From the NCBI GenBank assembly GCA_963841405.1, contig CAWJCM010000006.1, positions 53,384 through 117,383 of the forward strand: a stretch of DNA of 64,000 nt. The letters run 5' to 3'. The position numbers and the translations under genes were made by a program. This stretch comes from DATBLE01 sp963841405 (lineage in GTDB: Bacteria > Actinomycetota > Thermoleophilia > Gaiellales > Gaiellaceae). Every line of letters begins with the position of its first letter. Position 1 is the stretch's first letter. Under the pieces are notes generated by a model. That model saw nothing but the letters and a program-made list of their open reading frames with translations. It was not told the origin of the DNA and made no database searches. Below are positions 35,462 to 43,092 of the stretch, piece by piece.

Positions 35462-36418
35462 CTACGGCTGAGTATAGGTCACGTATCCGTCGTCGCCTCC
35501 GCGCACGGCCCGGCCCTCGACCACGAGCCGCTCCAGGTGGGAAAGCGCCTCGGCGACGGCGAAGCGGCGCTGGGCGGCGCCCAGGTCGCCCGGAAACAGG
35601 ACGTGCGAGAGCTCGTACCCGCTCCTGGGCCCGTCGCGTAGCCCCGCCTCGGTCTCGGCCAGCCGCTCGTGGTGATGCTGCACGATCTCCCGCGCTCGGC
35701 CGGCCGGGTCGTCGATCGGGTCCCCGTGCCCGGGCAGGGCGAGCCTCGGCGCCAGCTCGGCCACGCGCACCAGCGACGCCATGAAGTCGCCCAGCGGGTC
35801 GGGCCGCGAGCCCGGGTAGAGGCCGACCGCGGGAGTGATCCGCGGCAGCAGGTGGTCGCCTGCGATCAGCACGCCGTCCTTCAGGAGGCAGATGTGCCCG
35901 TCGGCGTGGCCGGGAAACTCGACGACGCTCCAGCCTGCCACCTCGTCGCCTTCGCGGAGGAGGCGGGCGTCGGGGACGAAATGGACGAACTGCCGGTACA
36001 CGCTGCCGACCTCGAGCAGCTCGTCCGTCTCCACGGGCGGAACGCCCTGGCGGGCGAACCACGCAGCCAGTTCCGGCACCCAGGCGGCGCTGCCCCAGAC
36101 CTTCTCGCACTGGTAGTGGTCGAGCGCGCCCTGCAGGACGGATGCGCCCGTGGCCTCGACGGCATCGGCCGTGCCTCCGACGTGGTCCGGATGGAAGTGC
36201 GTGACGAGGATCCGAGTCACGGGCCGGTCGAGCAGCGGTGCGAGCGCCGCCCAGTGGTCAGGCATCTCGGGCAGGCCGAGGCCGGTGTCGACCAGGAGGT
36301 ATCCGTCCTCGGCCTGCACGAGGTACCCGTGGACGTGCCCGGGCTTCATCGGCATCGGATAGGTGATGCGGAGGATTCCCTCCGCCACCTCGACCGGGGC
36401 GAACGTATGTTCTATCAT
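35462..36418 (-). CDS. MBL-fold metallo-hydrolase
   Basis: The 318-residue protein has V-T-H-F-H-P-D-H-V-G-G (H-x-H-x-D-H, about 74-82), G-H-A-D-G-H-I and I-A-G-D-H-L-L, giving the full zinc-binding set of glyoxalase II-like hydrolases. The C-terminal 80 residues form the helical BLACT-like winged helix seen in a subset. Substrate unknown. ATG at 36418 faces the divergent radical SAM gene with opposite starts touching. Confidence 0.9.
   Translation of the reverse strand: MIEHTFAPVEVAEGILRITYPMPMKPGHVHGYLVQAEDGYLLVDTGLGLPEMPDHWAALAPLLDRPVTRILVTHFHPDHVGGTADAVEATGASVLQGALDHYQCEKVWGSAAWVPELAAWFARQGVPPVETDELLEVGSVYRQFVHFVPDARLLREGDEVAGWSVVEFPGHADGHICLLKDGVLIAGDHLLPRITPAVGLYPGSRPDPLGDFMASLVRVAELAPRLALPGHGDPIDDPAGRAREIVQHHHERLAETEAGLRDGPRSGYELSHVLFPGDLGAAQRRFAVAEALSHLERLVVEGRAVRGGDDGYVTYTQP
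36400..36413 (+). promoter_or_regulatory. LexA-like box over the radical SAM promoter
   Basis: CGAACGTATGTTCT contains the full core GAAC-N4-GTTC and differs from the SOS consensus only in the last base. It overlaps TATGTT (36406-36411), which lies five bases before the ATG at 36417, so LexA binding would block initiation. Control is inferred. Confidence 0.6.
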
Positions 36419-37322
36419 GCCGGAGATGGGGGTCGAGTATCGCGAAGAACCCTGCCGGAGCGCGCTCAATCGGGTGAAGGGGATGGGCTTCGGCTGGTCG
36501 CTCAACCCCTACATGGGCTGCGCCCACCGCTGCACCTTCTGCTACGTGCGTGCGTTCGAGCTGCGTGCCGACCGGCCGTCCGACAACCGCTACGGCCGCT
36601 CGATCCGCGTGAAGGTGAACGTCACCGAGGTGCTGCGGAAGGAGCTCGCGCGCCCCTCCTGGGCCGGCGAGGTCGTCGCGATCGGGGCGGCGACCGACCC
36701 GTACCAGCCGGCCGAGGGCCGGTACAAGCTCACCCGTGGTTGCCTGGAGGCGCTCCGCGACGCCGCCAACCCTTTCAGCCTGATCACCCGCAGCCCGATG
36801 ATCGCCCGCGACCTCGACGTGCTGGTCGAGGCTGCGTCTCGGGCGGAGGTCGGTGTCGTCTTCTCGGTGCCGACGCTCGACGAGGAGGTCTGGCGGCGGA
36901 CGGAGCCGGGCACCCCTCCCCCGCGCCGGCGGCTCGAGGCGCTGAGCCGCCTGGTCGAGGCAGGCGTCAGGGCGAGCGTGGGAATGGCACCGATCCTCCC
37001 GGGCATCTCCGACTCGCCGGAGCAGCTCGAAGCGGTGATCCGCGCCGCGCGGGAGGCGGGGGCGACGAGCGTCTGGGCGAACGTGCTCTACCTCAAGCCC
37101 GGAACCCGTGAGCACTTCCTCGAGGCGCTGGCGTCGGACTGGCCCCAGGAGCTCGACCGCTACGAACGACTCTACGCGTCCCGTGCATACCTGCCGCAGG
37201 CGGAGGTCGAGCCGGTCCGCACGCTGGTCGCCGAGCTCCGGAAGCGGCACGGCATCCGCGACCGCCGTCGCGTGCGCGCAGAGCCGCCCGCCCGCCCGGA
37301 GCAATTGACGTTCGCCGTGTGA
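36417..37322 (+). CDS. radical SAM protein (Rv2578c/SplB-like)
   Basis: The 301-residue protein has C-A-H-R-C-T-F-C (C-x3-C-x2-C iron-sulfur site, about 35-42), V-A-I-G-A-A-T-D-P-Y-Q-P and L-T-R-G-C-L-E-A-L, as in the Rv2578c/spore photoproduct lyase-like family of unknown function. SplB relatives repair UV-damaged DNA, which would suit the LexA-like box over its promoter. ATG at 36417 is supported by TATGTT; 36426 is an alternative. Confidence 0.88.
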   Translation: MPEMGVEYREEPCRSALNRVKGMGFGWSLNPYMGCAHRCTFCYVRAFELRADRPSDNRYGRSIRVKVNVTEVLRKELARPSWAGEVVAIGAATDPYQPAEGRYKLTRGCLEALRDAANPFSLITRSPMIARDLDVLVEAASRAEVGVVFSVPTLDEEVWRRTEPGTPPPRRRLEALSRLVEAGVRASVGMAPILPGISDSPEQLEAVIRAAREAGATSVWANVLYLKPGTREHFLEALASDWPQELDRYERLYASRAYLPQAEVEPVRTLVAELRKRHGIRDRRRVRAEPPARPEQLTFAV

Positions 37323-37350
37323 CCGCCTGCGGTCGCTCTATGATCGGCGC

Positions 37351-37974
37351 ATGGCAGAGGAGATCACGTGCCTGATCGTCGACGACCACGAGGTCGTCCG
37401 CGAGGGGCTGAGGCTGTCACTCTCGCGCGCTTCGCACATCCGTGTGATCGGCGAGGCCTCCGACGGCGAGCAGGCAGTCACGCTCGTCGAGCGGCGAAAG
37501 CCAGACATCGTCGTCATGGACGTTCGCATGCCGGGCATGGACGGCCTCGAGGCGACGAAGAAGATCGTCGCGCAGGCTCCCGACACCGCCGTTCTGATCT
37601 TCACGGCCTTCAGCGAGCGTTCGCTGCTCGCGCGTGGGATCGAGTCGGGTGCAAAGGGCTACATCCTCAAGGAGGCGCCGCACGAGACGCTGCTGAAGGC
37701 GATCGACAAGCTGGCGGCCGGCGAGGGCTACATCGACCCCGCGCTGATGCCCGCGTTCCTGAGCGGGAAAGAGGGCACGGACATGCTCACCCCGCGCGAG
37801 CGGGAGATCCTCCAGCTGCTCGCCGACGGGATGTCGAATGCCGACGTGGCGGCGAAGCTCTTCATCAGCCAGGAGACCGTGAAAAGCCACGTGCGCCACA
37901 TTCTCACCAAGCTCGAAGCCGACACGCGCACGCACGCGGTCGCGATCGCGCTCCGCGACTCGATCATCGACTGA
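37351..37974 (+). CDS. NarL/LuxR-family response regulator
   Basis: The 207-residue protein has a receiver domain (acidic D-D at 11-12, phospho-Asp in V-V-M-D-V-R-M-P, Lys in I-L-K-E-A) and a C-terminal LuxR helix-turn-helix (L-T-P-R-E-R-E-I-L-Q-L-L-A-D-G-M-S-N). It is paired with the kinase that starts one base after its stop. TATGAT (37339-37344) is six bases before the ATG. Confidence 0.94.
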   Translation: MAEEITCLIVDDHEVVREGLRLSLSRASHIRVIGEASDGEQAVTLVERRKPDIVVMDVRMPGMDGLEATKKIVAQAPDTAVLIFTAFSERSLLARGIESGAKGYILKEAPHETLLKAIDKLAAGEGYIDPALMPAFLSGKEGTDMLTPREREILQLLADGMSNADVAAKLFISQETVKSHVRHILTKLEADTRTHAVAIALRDSIID

Positions 37975-37975
37975 G

Positions 37976-38674
37976 ATGACCTCGCTGCCCTCCGAGCCGC
38001 AGTTCGAGCGGCGGCAGGGCGAGCGCCGCAAGGAAGAGCGCGAGCGCATCCGCCAGTTCGAGCAGCGGATCGCCGGCGAGCAGGACGAGCGCCGGCGGCT
38101 CGCCCTGATGCTCCACGACGGCGCCGTGCAGGCGCTCGCCGGAATCGCTCTGATGCTCGACGCGGCCGACCACGCGATCGCCGAGGGGCGCCCAGGCGAC
38201 GCGCGGCACGTGCTCGCCTCCGCGATCGAGCACCAGCGCGCGACGATCCAGTCCCTGCGCGATCTCTCCTTCAACATCGAGCCGGTCGCGCTCCGCGACC
38301 AGGGCTTCGAGCCGGCCGTACGGGCGCTGGCAGAGCGGGTCGGGCTGGACCGCGAGGTGCGCGTCGACGTCGACGTCGCTCCGGCCCAGGGGCTCGCCGA
38401 GCGCGCCCAGGTGACCTTCTACCAGCTGATCCGGGTCGCGCTGAACCGTGCGGCCGAGCGCCGCCCCAGTCGTATCTCGATCACCGTCGCCGACGGCGGA
38501 GATGACGAGGCCCGGCTGACCGTCGCCGACGACGGGCATCCGGAGCGCCGCCAGAACGGCATCGAGGAGCTCGAGGAGCGCGCCCGGCACCTGAGCGGCA
38601 CGGTGGCGGTCGAGCGCGGAGAGGCCGGGACGACGATCACGGTCGTGCTGCCCGGATACGCCGCTCGAGGGTAG
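37976..38674 (+). CDS. soluble sensor histidine kinase (HisKA_3 type)
   Basis: This 232-residue cytoplasmic kinase has a coiled N-terminus, R-R-L-A-L-M-L-H-D-G-A-V-Q-A-L (phospho-His, about 48) and a short HATPase domain (Q-L-I-R-V-A-L-N-R-A N-box; V-A-D-D-G G1 box). No membrane helix or sensor domain is seen, so it probably reads an intracellular signal or a partner protein. It forms a two-component pair with the preceding regulator. Confidence 0.88.
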   Translation: MTSLPSEPQFERRQGERRKEERERIRQFEQRIAGEQDERRRLALMLHDGAVQALAGIALMLDAADHAIAEGRPGDARHVLASAIEHQRATIQSLRDLSFNIEPVALRDQGFEPAVRALAERVGLDREVRVDVDVAPAQGLAERAQVTFYQLIRVALNRAAERRPSRISITVADGGDDEARLTVADDGHPERRQNGIEELEERARHLSGTVAVERGEAGTTITVVLPGYAARG

Positions 38675-38680
38675 GAGCGG

Positions 38681-38716
38681 TATCGGTGACAGGCTCGAGC
38701 CTGTCACCGATACAGT
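38681..38716 (+). promoter_or_regulatory. 32-bp palindrome with adjoining -10 (cassette copy 1)
   Basis: A perfect palindrome (tatcggtgacaggctcgagc and on to 38712) ends at TACAGT (38711-38716), which lies eleven bases before the GTG at 38728. A similar palindrome-plus-TACAGT arrangement precedes the small gene at 39091 on the other strand. The palindrome may terminate the histidine kinase message while the box starts the next one. Confidence 0.6.
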
Positions 38717-38727
38717 CTCCCCCCGAC

Positions 38728-38907
38728 GTGGCGTACCTCCTCTTCGTGTGGAAGCCGAGCGGTTACGAGCTACGCGAGCGCGAAGGCGATCCACCGGCCG
38801 TCGGCGACGAGCTCGAGGAGGACGAGACTCGCATGACGGTGATGAAGGTGGCGCCGTCGCCCTTGCCGGCGGACGATCGCCGCTGCGTCTACATCCAGCC
38901 TGTCTAA
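38728..38907 (+). CDS. small conserved protein of unknown function
   Basis: A 59-residue acidic product (A-Y-L-L-F-V-W-K-P-S-G-Y-E-L…G-D-P-P-A-V-G-D-E-L). It looks like short cytosolic proteins often left as hypothetical in actinobacteria. The GTG is preceded by TACAGT within the palindrome cassette, which supports real expression. Function unknown. Confidence 0.65.
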   Translation: MAYLLFVWKPSGYELREREGDPPAVGDELEEDETRMTVMKVAPSPLPADDRRCVYIQPV

Positions 38908-38983
38908 GGGACCGTGCCCGGCGAATCCGCCGCGAGCTCAGCCTCGAGGGTCACCCGCGGGGTCAGCCCCACGGATCGCCCGG

Positions 38984-39091
38984 TCACCGCCTGGGCGGCG
39001 TGGGCAAGGGCGCTTGCTTGCGCTCGCGCGCCTTCTTCTTCCGCTGCCGGTCTGCCTTCCAGCGCCTGATCGGCCGTGAGCCACGTCCCAT
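38984..39091 (-). CDS. tiny basic protein (35 residues)
   Basis: Reads M-G-R-G-S-R-P-I-R-R-W-K-A-D-R-Q-R-K-K-K-A-R then E-R-K-Q-A-P and a proline-rich end; nearly half the residues are Arg or Lys. It may bind RNA or the ribosome, as several tiny basic proteins do, but I cannot assign a family. TACAGT (39099-39104, reverse strand) is seven bases before the ATG, as in known leaderless genes here. Confidence 0.5.
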   Translation of the reverse strand: MGRGSRPIRRWKADRQRKKKARERKQAPLPTPPRR

Positions 39092-39098
39092 GGCGGAA

Positions 39099-39129
39099 AC
39101 TGTATCGGTGACGGGATGAATCCCGTCAC
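39099..39129 (-). promoter_or_regulatory. palindrome with adjoining -10 (cassette copy 2)
   Basis: gtgacggga-tgaa-tcccgtcac (39108-39129) is followed on the minus strand by cgataCAGT; the TACAGT box (39099-39104) precedes the 35-residue gene. It shares gtgac…gtcaccgatacagt with the cassette at 38681-38716. Confidence 0.55.
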
Positions 39130-39144
39130 GCGATGCTGTCGGCC

Positions 39145-39480
39145 ATGTCCACGTTCGAGGACCTCGTCGAAGACGCGATCGGCTCGCTTCCCAACGACCT
39201 GCGCGGGTTCATGTCCAACGTCGCGGTGGTCGTCGAGGACGAGCCTCCGGCCGGATTGCCGCTGCTTGGCCTCTATCAAGGTGTCCCGCTGACGCACCGA
39301 TCGAGTGCCTACGGAGGCGTGCCGCCCGACCGGATCACGATCTACCAGGGCCCGCTCGAGCGGATGACCGGCGGTGCCCCCGAGGTGCTCCGCGCACAGG
39401 TCCGGCGGGTCGTTCTGCACGAGATCGCGCACCACTTCGGGATCTCCGACGAACGGTTGCGCGAGCTCGACCGCTACTGA
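39145..39480 (+). CDS. zincin-like metallopeptidase-family protein
   Basis: The 111-residue protein matches the short metallopeptidase family (Zincin_1): F-E-D-L-V-E-D-A, R-I-T-I-Y-Q-G-P-L-E-R and V-V-L-H-E-I-A-H-H-F-G-I, with the H-E-x-x-H zinc site near the C-terminus. Function in these families is unproven. The ATG at 39145 matches the usual start (S-T-F-E-D-L); 39133 is possible. Its end overlaps the convergent FAD gene by seven bases. Confidence 0.85.
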   Translation: MSTFEDLVEDAIGSLPNDLRGFMSNVAVVVEDEPPAGLPLLGLYQGVPLTHRSSAYGGVPPDRITIYQGPLERMTGGAPEVLRAQVRRVVLHEIAHHFGISDERLRELDRY

Positions 39481-40463
39481 CAGGCGCCCTCGGCGGCGAC
39501 CAGGCCCAGGACGAGCGCCTGCGCCAGTCCGCTCGCGTAGCCGCCGTTCGAGACTCCGCCGGCGTCGACGCCCGCGACCCAGACGCCGTCCGCCGCCCAC
39601 GCCCGCGTGTCGATCTTCACCCCGCCGTACGTGTGCGTGACGGCCGCGTGGACGCGGACGCGCAGCCCGCCGCCCGGAAGCGGCTCGGTCTCCCGCGCGT
39701 ACGGCAGCTTCTCGGCCACTTCCGGGCGCGCGAGCGCCTCGGCCTCGAGCTCGTACCAGGCGCGGCCACCCGGCTGCGCTGCGATGGCCTGCGCAAGGTC
39801 GTTCTCCGACCACGACACCTCGCCGGGGAAGAACTCCTCGCCGAGGTCGTTCACGCGGCGCGCGAACCGCCCGTACAGCTGGGAGGCGGCGACGAACCGA
39901 TCTTCCGGAACCGGGCCGGGCATCGCCCGGCCGTAGAACTCCCCGCTCGGCGCCTCCGCGGCGCCGCGGGCCAGCGCGAGGTCGATGCCCTCGCCCTCCG
40001 ACCACGGGTTCGAGCGGACGAGCAGCCCGCGCTCGCGGGCGAGGCGCACCGGGAAGCCGCCGGTGGCGATCACGAGCGGGCCGTCCTCCACGGGAGACGT
40101 CCGCCCCAGCTCGACCTCGCCCGCCGCCCGGCCGAGTGCATCCGTCAGGCTGCGCGGGTCGAAGCGGCGCCCGGTGGTGAGCGGATTCGTCGTGTGAGTC
40201 ACGGCCGCCGCGCCGAGCCGCTCCAGCCACTGGAGTGCGTCGTCGAGCCGCTCCCAGAGCAGCCGCTGGAGCGTCTCGTCGCCGGACGGACACTGGCGCC
40301 GGAACTCGTCGAAGTCGCGATAGCGCCAGACGACCCCGCTGGAGAGCACCATCGAGCCCCCCGGACGGTTGCCCTTCTCGAGCAGCTGGACGCAGACGCC
40401 GAGCTGTCGCGCGCGGGCGGCGGCGACCAGCCCGGCCATCCCCGCTCCCAGGACGGTGATCAG
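39474..40463 (-). CDS. FAD-dependent oxidoreductase, likely CTG start
   Basis: The 329-residue flavoprotein has an N-terminal G-A-G-M-A-G-L Rossmann motif, R-P-G-G-S-M-V-L-S-S-G near 31, I-A-T-G-G-F-P and a late G-V-W-V-A-G-V-D-A-G-G-V-S-N-G-G-Y, as in fumarate reductase/3-ketosteroid dehydrogenase-type proteins. The first strand (I-T-V-L-G-A-G) needs residues before the first ATG, and the only in-frame triplet that overlaps the previous stop in the normal way is CTG (ctga, 40460-40463). Initiation at CTG, or an ATG-to-CTG change, is therefore inferred. Confidence 0.82.
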   Translation of the reverse strand: MITVLGAGMAGLVAAARARQLGVCVQLLEKGNRPGGSMVLSSGVVWRYRDFDEFRRQCPSGDETLQRLLWERLDDALQWLERLGAAAVTHTTNPLTTGRRFDPRSLTDALGRAAGEVELGRTSPVEDGPLVIATGGFPVRLARERGLLVRSNPWSEGEGIDLALARGAAEAPSGEFYGRAMPGPVPEDRFVAASQLYGRFARRVNDLGEEFFPGEVSWSENDLAQAIAAQPGGRAWYELEAEALARPEVAEKLPYARETEPLPGGGLRVRVHAAVTHTYGGVKIDTRAWAADGVWVAGVDAGGVSNGGYASGLAQALVLGLVAAEGACQ

Positions 40464-41113
40464 CGCAGGGAGAAGCTCGCCTTGTGCTCGACGTACTCGA
40501 GCTTGACCCGGTCGGGTCCCCAGACGAACACCGCGAAGGTGTTGGGCGCGTCGACGACGTCCGCAACCTCGACGCCGAGCTCCTGTGCCGGCGCAGCCGC
40601 GTCGACGAGCACGCCGAGGTGGTTGAGGAGCGGCCGCTCCGGCTCGCCGGGGTCGCCCTCGAGCAGCTCGAGGAACGCGCCGCCGACCTCGATACGAGCC
40701 GATTCGCCGGTCGCGTTGAAGCCGTACCGCAACCACTCGCGCGCGGCCTGCTCCGGATCGGGCGAGAAGAGCGCGACGTGGTCGAGGTCGTACTCGACGT
40801 CGGTCTCGCCCTCGACCAGCGTGAGACGCAGGCCCTCGCCGACGTCGAAGACGTCCGGCGTGCCTTCAGGCAGCGCTCGGCGGGCCGAGTCCAGGTCGGA
40901 GACCCGCAGGCCGATCCGGGCCAGCGCCCCCACCTCCCGCGGCCCCTCGGCCTCGAAGAGGGTGAGCTTTCCGCGGCGCGCATCCGAGCCGACGAGCGTG
41001 AACCTCTCCGTGCGCTCGATCACGTGCATGCCGAGGTGCGCGGTCGCGAACTCGGCAATTGGATCGCGGTCGGCGACCCAGAGCGCGACGTGGTCCAGGC
41101 TGGTCGGCTCCAC
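40460..41113 (-). CDS. VOC-superfamily protein
   Basis: The 217-residue product has two tandem VOC modules: L-D-H-V-A-L-W-V-A-D at the N-terminus and L-D-H-V-A-L-F-S-P-D near 105, with P-E repeats of L-T-L-F-E and L-E-L-L-E as candidate metal ligands. It resembles glyoxalase/dioxygenase-fold proteins. Cotranslated with the FAD oxidoreductase. TAAGCT six bases upstream of the GTG fits the leaderless pattern. Confidence 0.85.
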   Translation of the reverse strand: MEPTSLDHVALWVADRDPIAEFATAHLGMHVIERTERFTLVGSDARRGKLTLFEAEGPREVGALARIGLRVSDLDSARRALPEGTPDVFDVGEGLRLTLVEGETDVEYDLDHVALFSPDPEQAAREWLRYGFNATGESARIEVGGAFLELLEGDPGEPERPLLNHLGVLVDAAAPAQELGVEVADVVDAPNTFAVFVWGPDRVKLEYVEHKASFSLR

Positions 41114-41147
41114 CCGGCCAGCTTACCCACGGTGCTGCGGACGCGAA

Positions 41148-41774
41148 CTAGGCCGAGACCGTCGTCTGCTCCAGGAGGGGCAACGTCGGCGTCGTCGCGC
41201 CTCCGGCCCGCTCGAGCGTGACCGCGACGGTCGAACCCCCGGGAGCCGGCCGGGTCAGGGTGATCACCTGCTTGTCGCCGCCCGCGAACAGGCCCGCCGG
41301 ACGTGGGGTCTGCCCCTCGATCACCCAGAGCTCGTACGTCTTGCCGGCCGGTGCAGCGTCGAACCCGGAGACGGTCGCGCGCACGACGCCTCCATCGACC
41401 GACACGGCCAGTTCCTTCGAGGGCCCGCCCGACAACGCCGCGTAGAGGCCGACCGCGAGCGCCGCGGCTGCGACGGCCGCGGCCACGCCGCCCACTACGG
41501 CAAAGCGGCGCCGGCGGCCCGGGCCGATGGCAACGACGTTCGAGGGCCCCTCGTCGCGGGCGGTGTCCAGAATCCGTGCGCGCAGCCCCTCGGGCGGATC
41601 GGCGGTGCCGGCGGCGAGGCCGAGCGCGCCGGCCGTGTCGGTCAGTCCCGCGAGCTCCGCGCGGCACCGCTCGCAGCCGGCAAGGTGCTCCTCGTAGGCG
41701 CGCCGCTCGTCGTCGTCGAGCGCGTCGAGGGCGTAGGCCGCGCCCTGCTCGTGGAGATCCTGATTCGTCGTCAT
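41148..41774 (-). CDS. anti-sigma factor, zinc-finger/RskA type
   Basis: The 208-residue protein has an N-terminal anti-sigma zinc finger (H-L-A-G-C-E-R-C, about 30-37), one membrane helix (A-V-V-G-G-V-A-A-A-V-A-A-A-A-L, about 90-112) and an extracytoplasmic RskA-type domain (T-Y-E-L-W-V-I-E). Such proteins hold an ECF sigma factor at the membrane. No ECF sigma gene is adjacent here, so its partner is elsewhere. Confidence 0.9.
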   Translation of the reverse strand: MTTNQDLHEQGAAYALDALDDDERRAYEEHLAGCERCRAELAGLTDTAGALGLAAGTADPPEGLRARILDTARDEGPSNVVAIGPGRRRRFAVVGGVAAAVAAAALAVGLYAALSGGPSKELAVSVDGGVVRATVSGFDAAPAGKTYELWVIEGQTPRPAGLFAGGDKQVITLTRPAPGGSTVAVTLERAGGATTPTLPLLEQTTVSA

Positions 41775-41822
41775 TCCTGGCCCTTCGGCGGTATTCGCCT
41801 CCGGCGCGAGTTCGGTTCGGAC

Positions 41823-43061
41823 CTAGTCGAGTGGCGGATTCTGGACGTTGTGCTCGGTCGCGTACTCGTTCGTCAGCCGGTTGATCTCGTCGGCGTCGGA
41901 ATAGGCGTAGTTGATCTTCACGAACGGGGACCACTTGTCGGGAAGCGCGTCCTCGGGGAAGATCGCCTCGACGGGGCACTCCGGTTCGCACGCACCGCAG
42001 TTGCCTGTATAGACACCAGCGGCCAAAGTGAACGCATGCTTGCCCGGAACAACGGCGCAGAAGACTTCCTCGTCGTCCGCGTCCGACTCTTGGACGCTCA
42101 TCACACGCCACGTCGTCTCCCGCGTGGCGAGATAGAGCCAGCGAATCGGCCTGCTCCGAACACCGAAGTTCGTCTCGACGCTTGCTTCCTCGCCAGAGCC
42201 CACGACCACGAAACCTGCGTATGGAGCGACCAGCCCGAGCCAGGCGAGCGCCTCGTGGTCGGTCGAGCGCAGCCACCAAGAGCCTGCCTTGACCGGATCG
42301 CCGTCTGCCGCCAGCCACCCGTCCGTAAAACCGGCGATGTACTCAGGATCACCCGTCTCCGGGAGCGAGCGCTTGAGGTTGACCGGTGCGCGAACGACGC
42401 CCGTCCCCACGTAACCGGGGTGGACGTCGAGGCAGGCCGAAAAGTTCACCTGGTCGAAGAGATCCTTGAATCGAGCGACCCGCTCGCCGTAGAGCTGGAC
42501 GTAGTGCAGGTGCTGGTCGGACCGGATCTCCTGCTTGTTCCACGAGCCGTCGCCGTAGACGAGGCCGTGGAGGACGCCGAGCCGGTACTGCTCCGAGTCG
42601 CGCTTCGGCTCCAACCGCATGGACGGCACGAACTGACCCGCCGAGAGCGACACGGTCTCGTCGCCGTCCGTCAGCAACCACCGGTGCGTCGGCGTCGCCC
42701 AGACGTTGCGGCGGAACTTGGAGATGTTCCGCGTGGTCAGGCGCCAGCCGCCGTACCGGTCGCGCTCGTGGAAGGCCGGGGCGAGCTCGAGCTTGACCAG
42801 CGGCTTCCGCCGGAAGCGCTTCACCAGCGCGGGCTTGAACCCACTGTCCGTGAGAACGCGGACAGGCTGGTTCTCCATCTCGGCGAACGTGCGCACCCCG
42901 TACGTGGTCAGAAACTGCTCGCCCGGAGCGAAGCAGTCGATGCACTCCTCCGGGTCGATCACGAGGATCCGCTCGTACTCGTGGATGCAGTCGACCGGGC
43001 AGACGTCGACGCAGGAGCGGTCTTTGATGTCGATGCAGGGCTCGGCGATGATGTAGGTCAA
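41823..43061 (-). CDS. fdxA: 7Fe ferredoxin FdxA with inserted intein
   Basis: The precursor is 412 residues. Residues 1-42 and 355-412 join into a typical 100-residue seven-iron ferredoxin: C-V-D-V-C-P-V-D-C-I near 17-26 and E-E-C-I-D + C-G-A-C-E-P-E-C-P-V across the junction, then the long C-terminal tail ending V-Q-N-P-P-L-D. Residues 43-354 are an intein placed immediately before a cluster cysteine. The start is TTG at 43061 with ggagg about eight bases upstream. Low-potential electron transfer by the mature ferredoxin depends on splicing, since two cluster cysteines lie beyond the intein. The neighbouring genes are an anti-sigma factor and a receiver-like protein. Confidence 0.95.
   Translation of the reverse strand: MTYIIAEPCIDIKDRSCVDVCPVDCIHEYERILVIDPEECIDCFAPGEQFLTTYGVRTFAEMENQPVRVLTDSGFKPALVKRFRRKPLVKLELAPAFHERDRYGGWRLTTRNISKFRRNVWATPTHRWLLTDGDETVSLSAGQFVPSMRLEPKRDSEQYRLGVLHGLVYGDGSWNKQEIRSDQHLHYVQLYGERVARFKDLFDQVNFSACLDVHPGYVGTGVVRAPVNLKRSLPETGDPEYIAGFTDGWLAADGDPVKAGSWWLRSTDHEALAWLGLVAPYAGFVVVGSGEEASVETNFGVRSRPIRWLYLATRETTWRVMSVQESDADDEEVFCAVVPGKHAFTLAAGVYTGNCGACEPECPVEAIFPEDALPDKWSPFVKINYAYSDADEINRLTNEYATEHNVQNPPLD
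42000..42935 (-). other. intein with LAGLIDADG-type homing endonuclease
   Basis: The 312-residue insert begins Cys43 (C-F-A-P-G-E-Q-F-L-T, block A), has W-A-T-P-T-H-R-W-L-L (block B, T-x-x-H at 123-126), E-E-V-F-C-A-V-V-P-G-K-H-A-F-T (block F) and ends G-V-Y-T-G-N before Cys355 (block G). The penultimate residue is Gly353 rather than the usual His. Between blocks B and F lie G-V-L-H-G-L-V-Y-G-D-G (162-172) and Y-I-A-G-F-T-D-G-W-L-A-A-D-G (241-254), the paired LAGLIDADG-like helices of a homing endonuclease. The frame is fully open, so splicing and homing may both be active. Confidence 0.93.
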
Positions 43062-43092
43062 GTGGCCTCCGGTCGAACAGGTGCTGGGAGGC

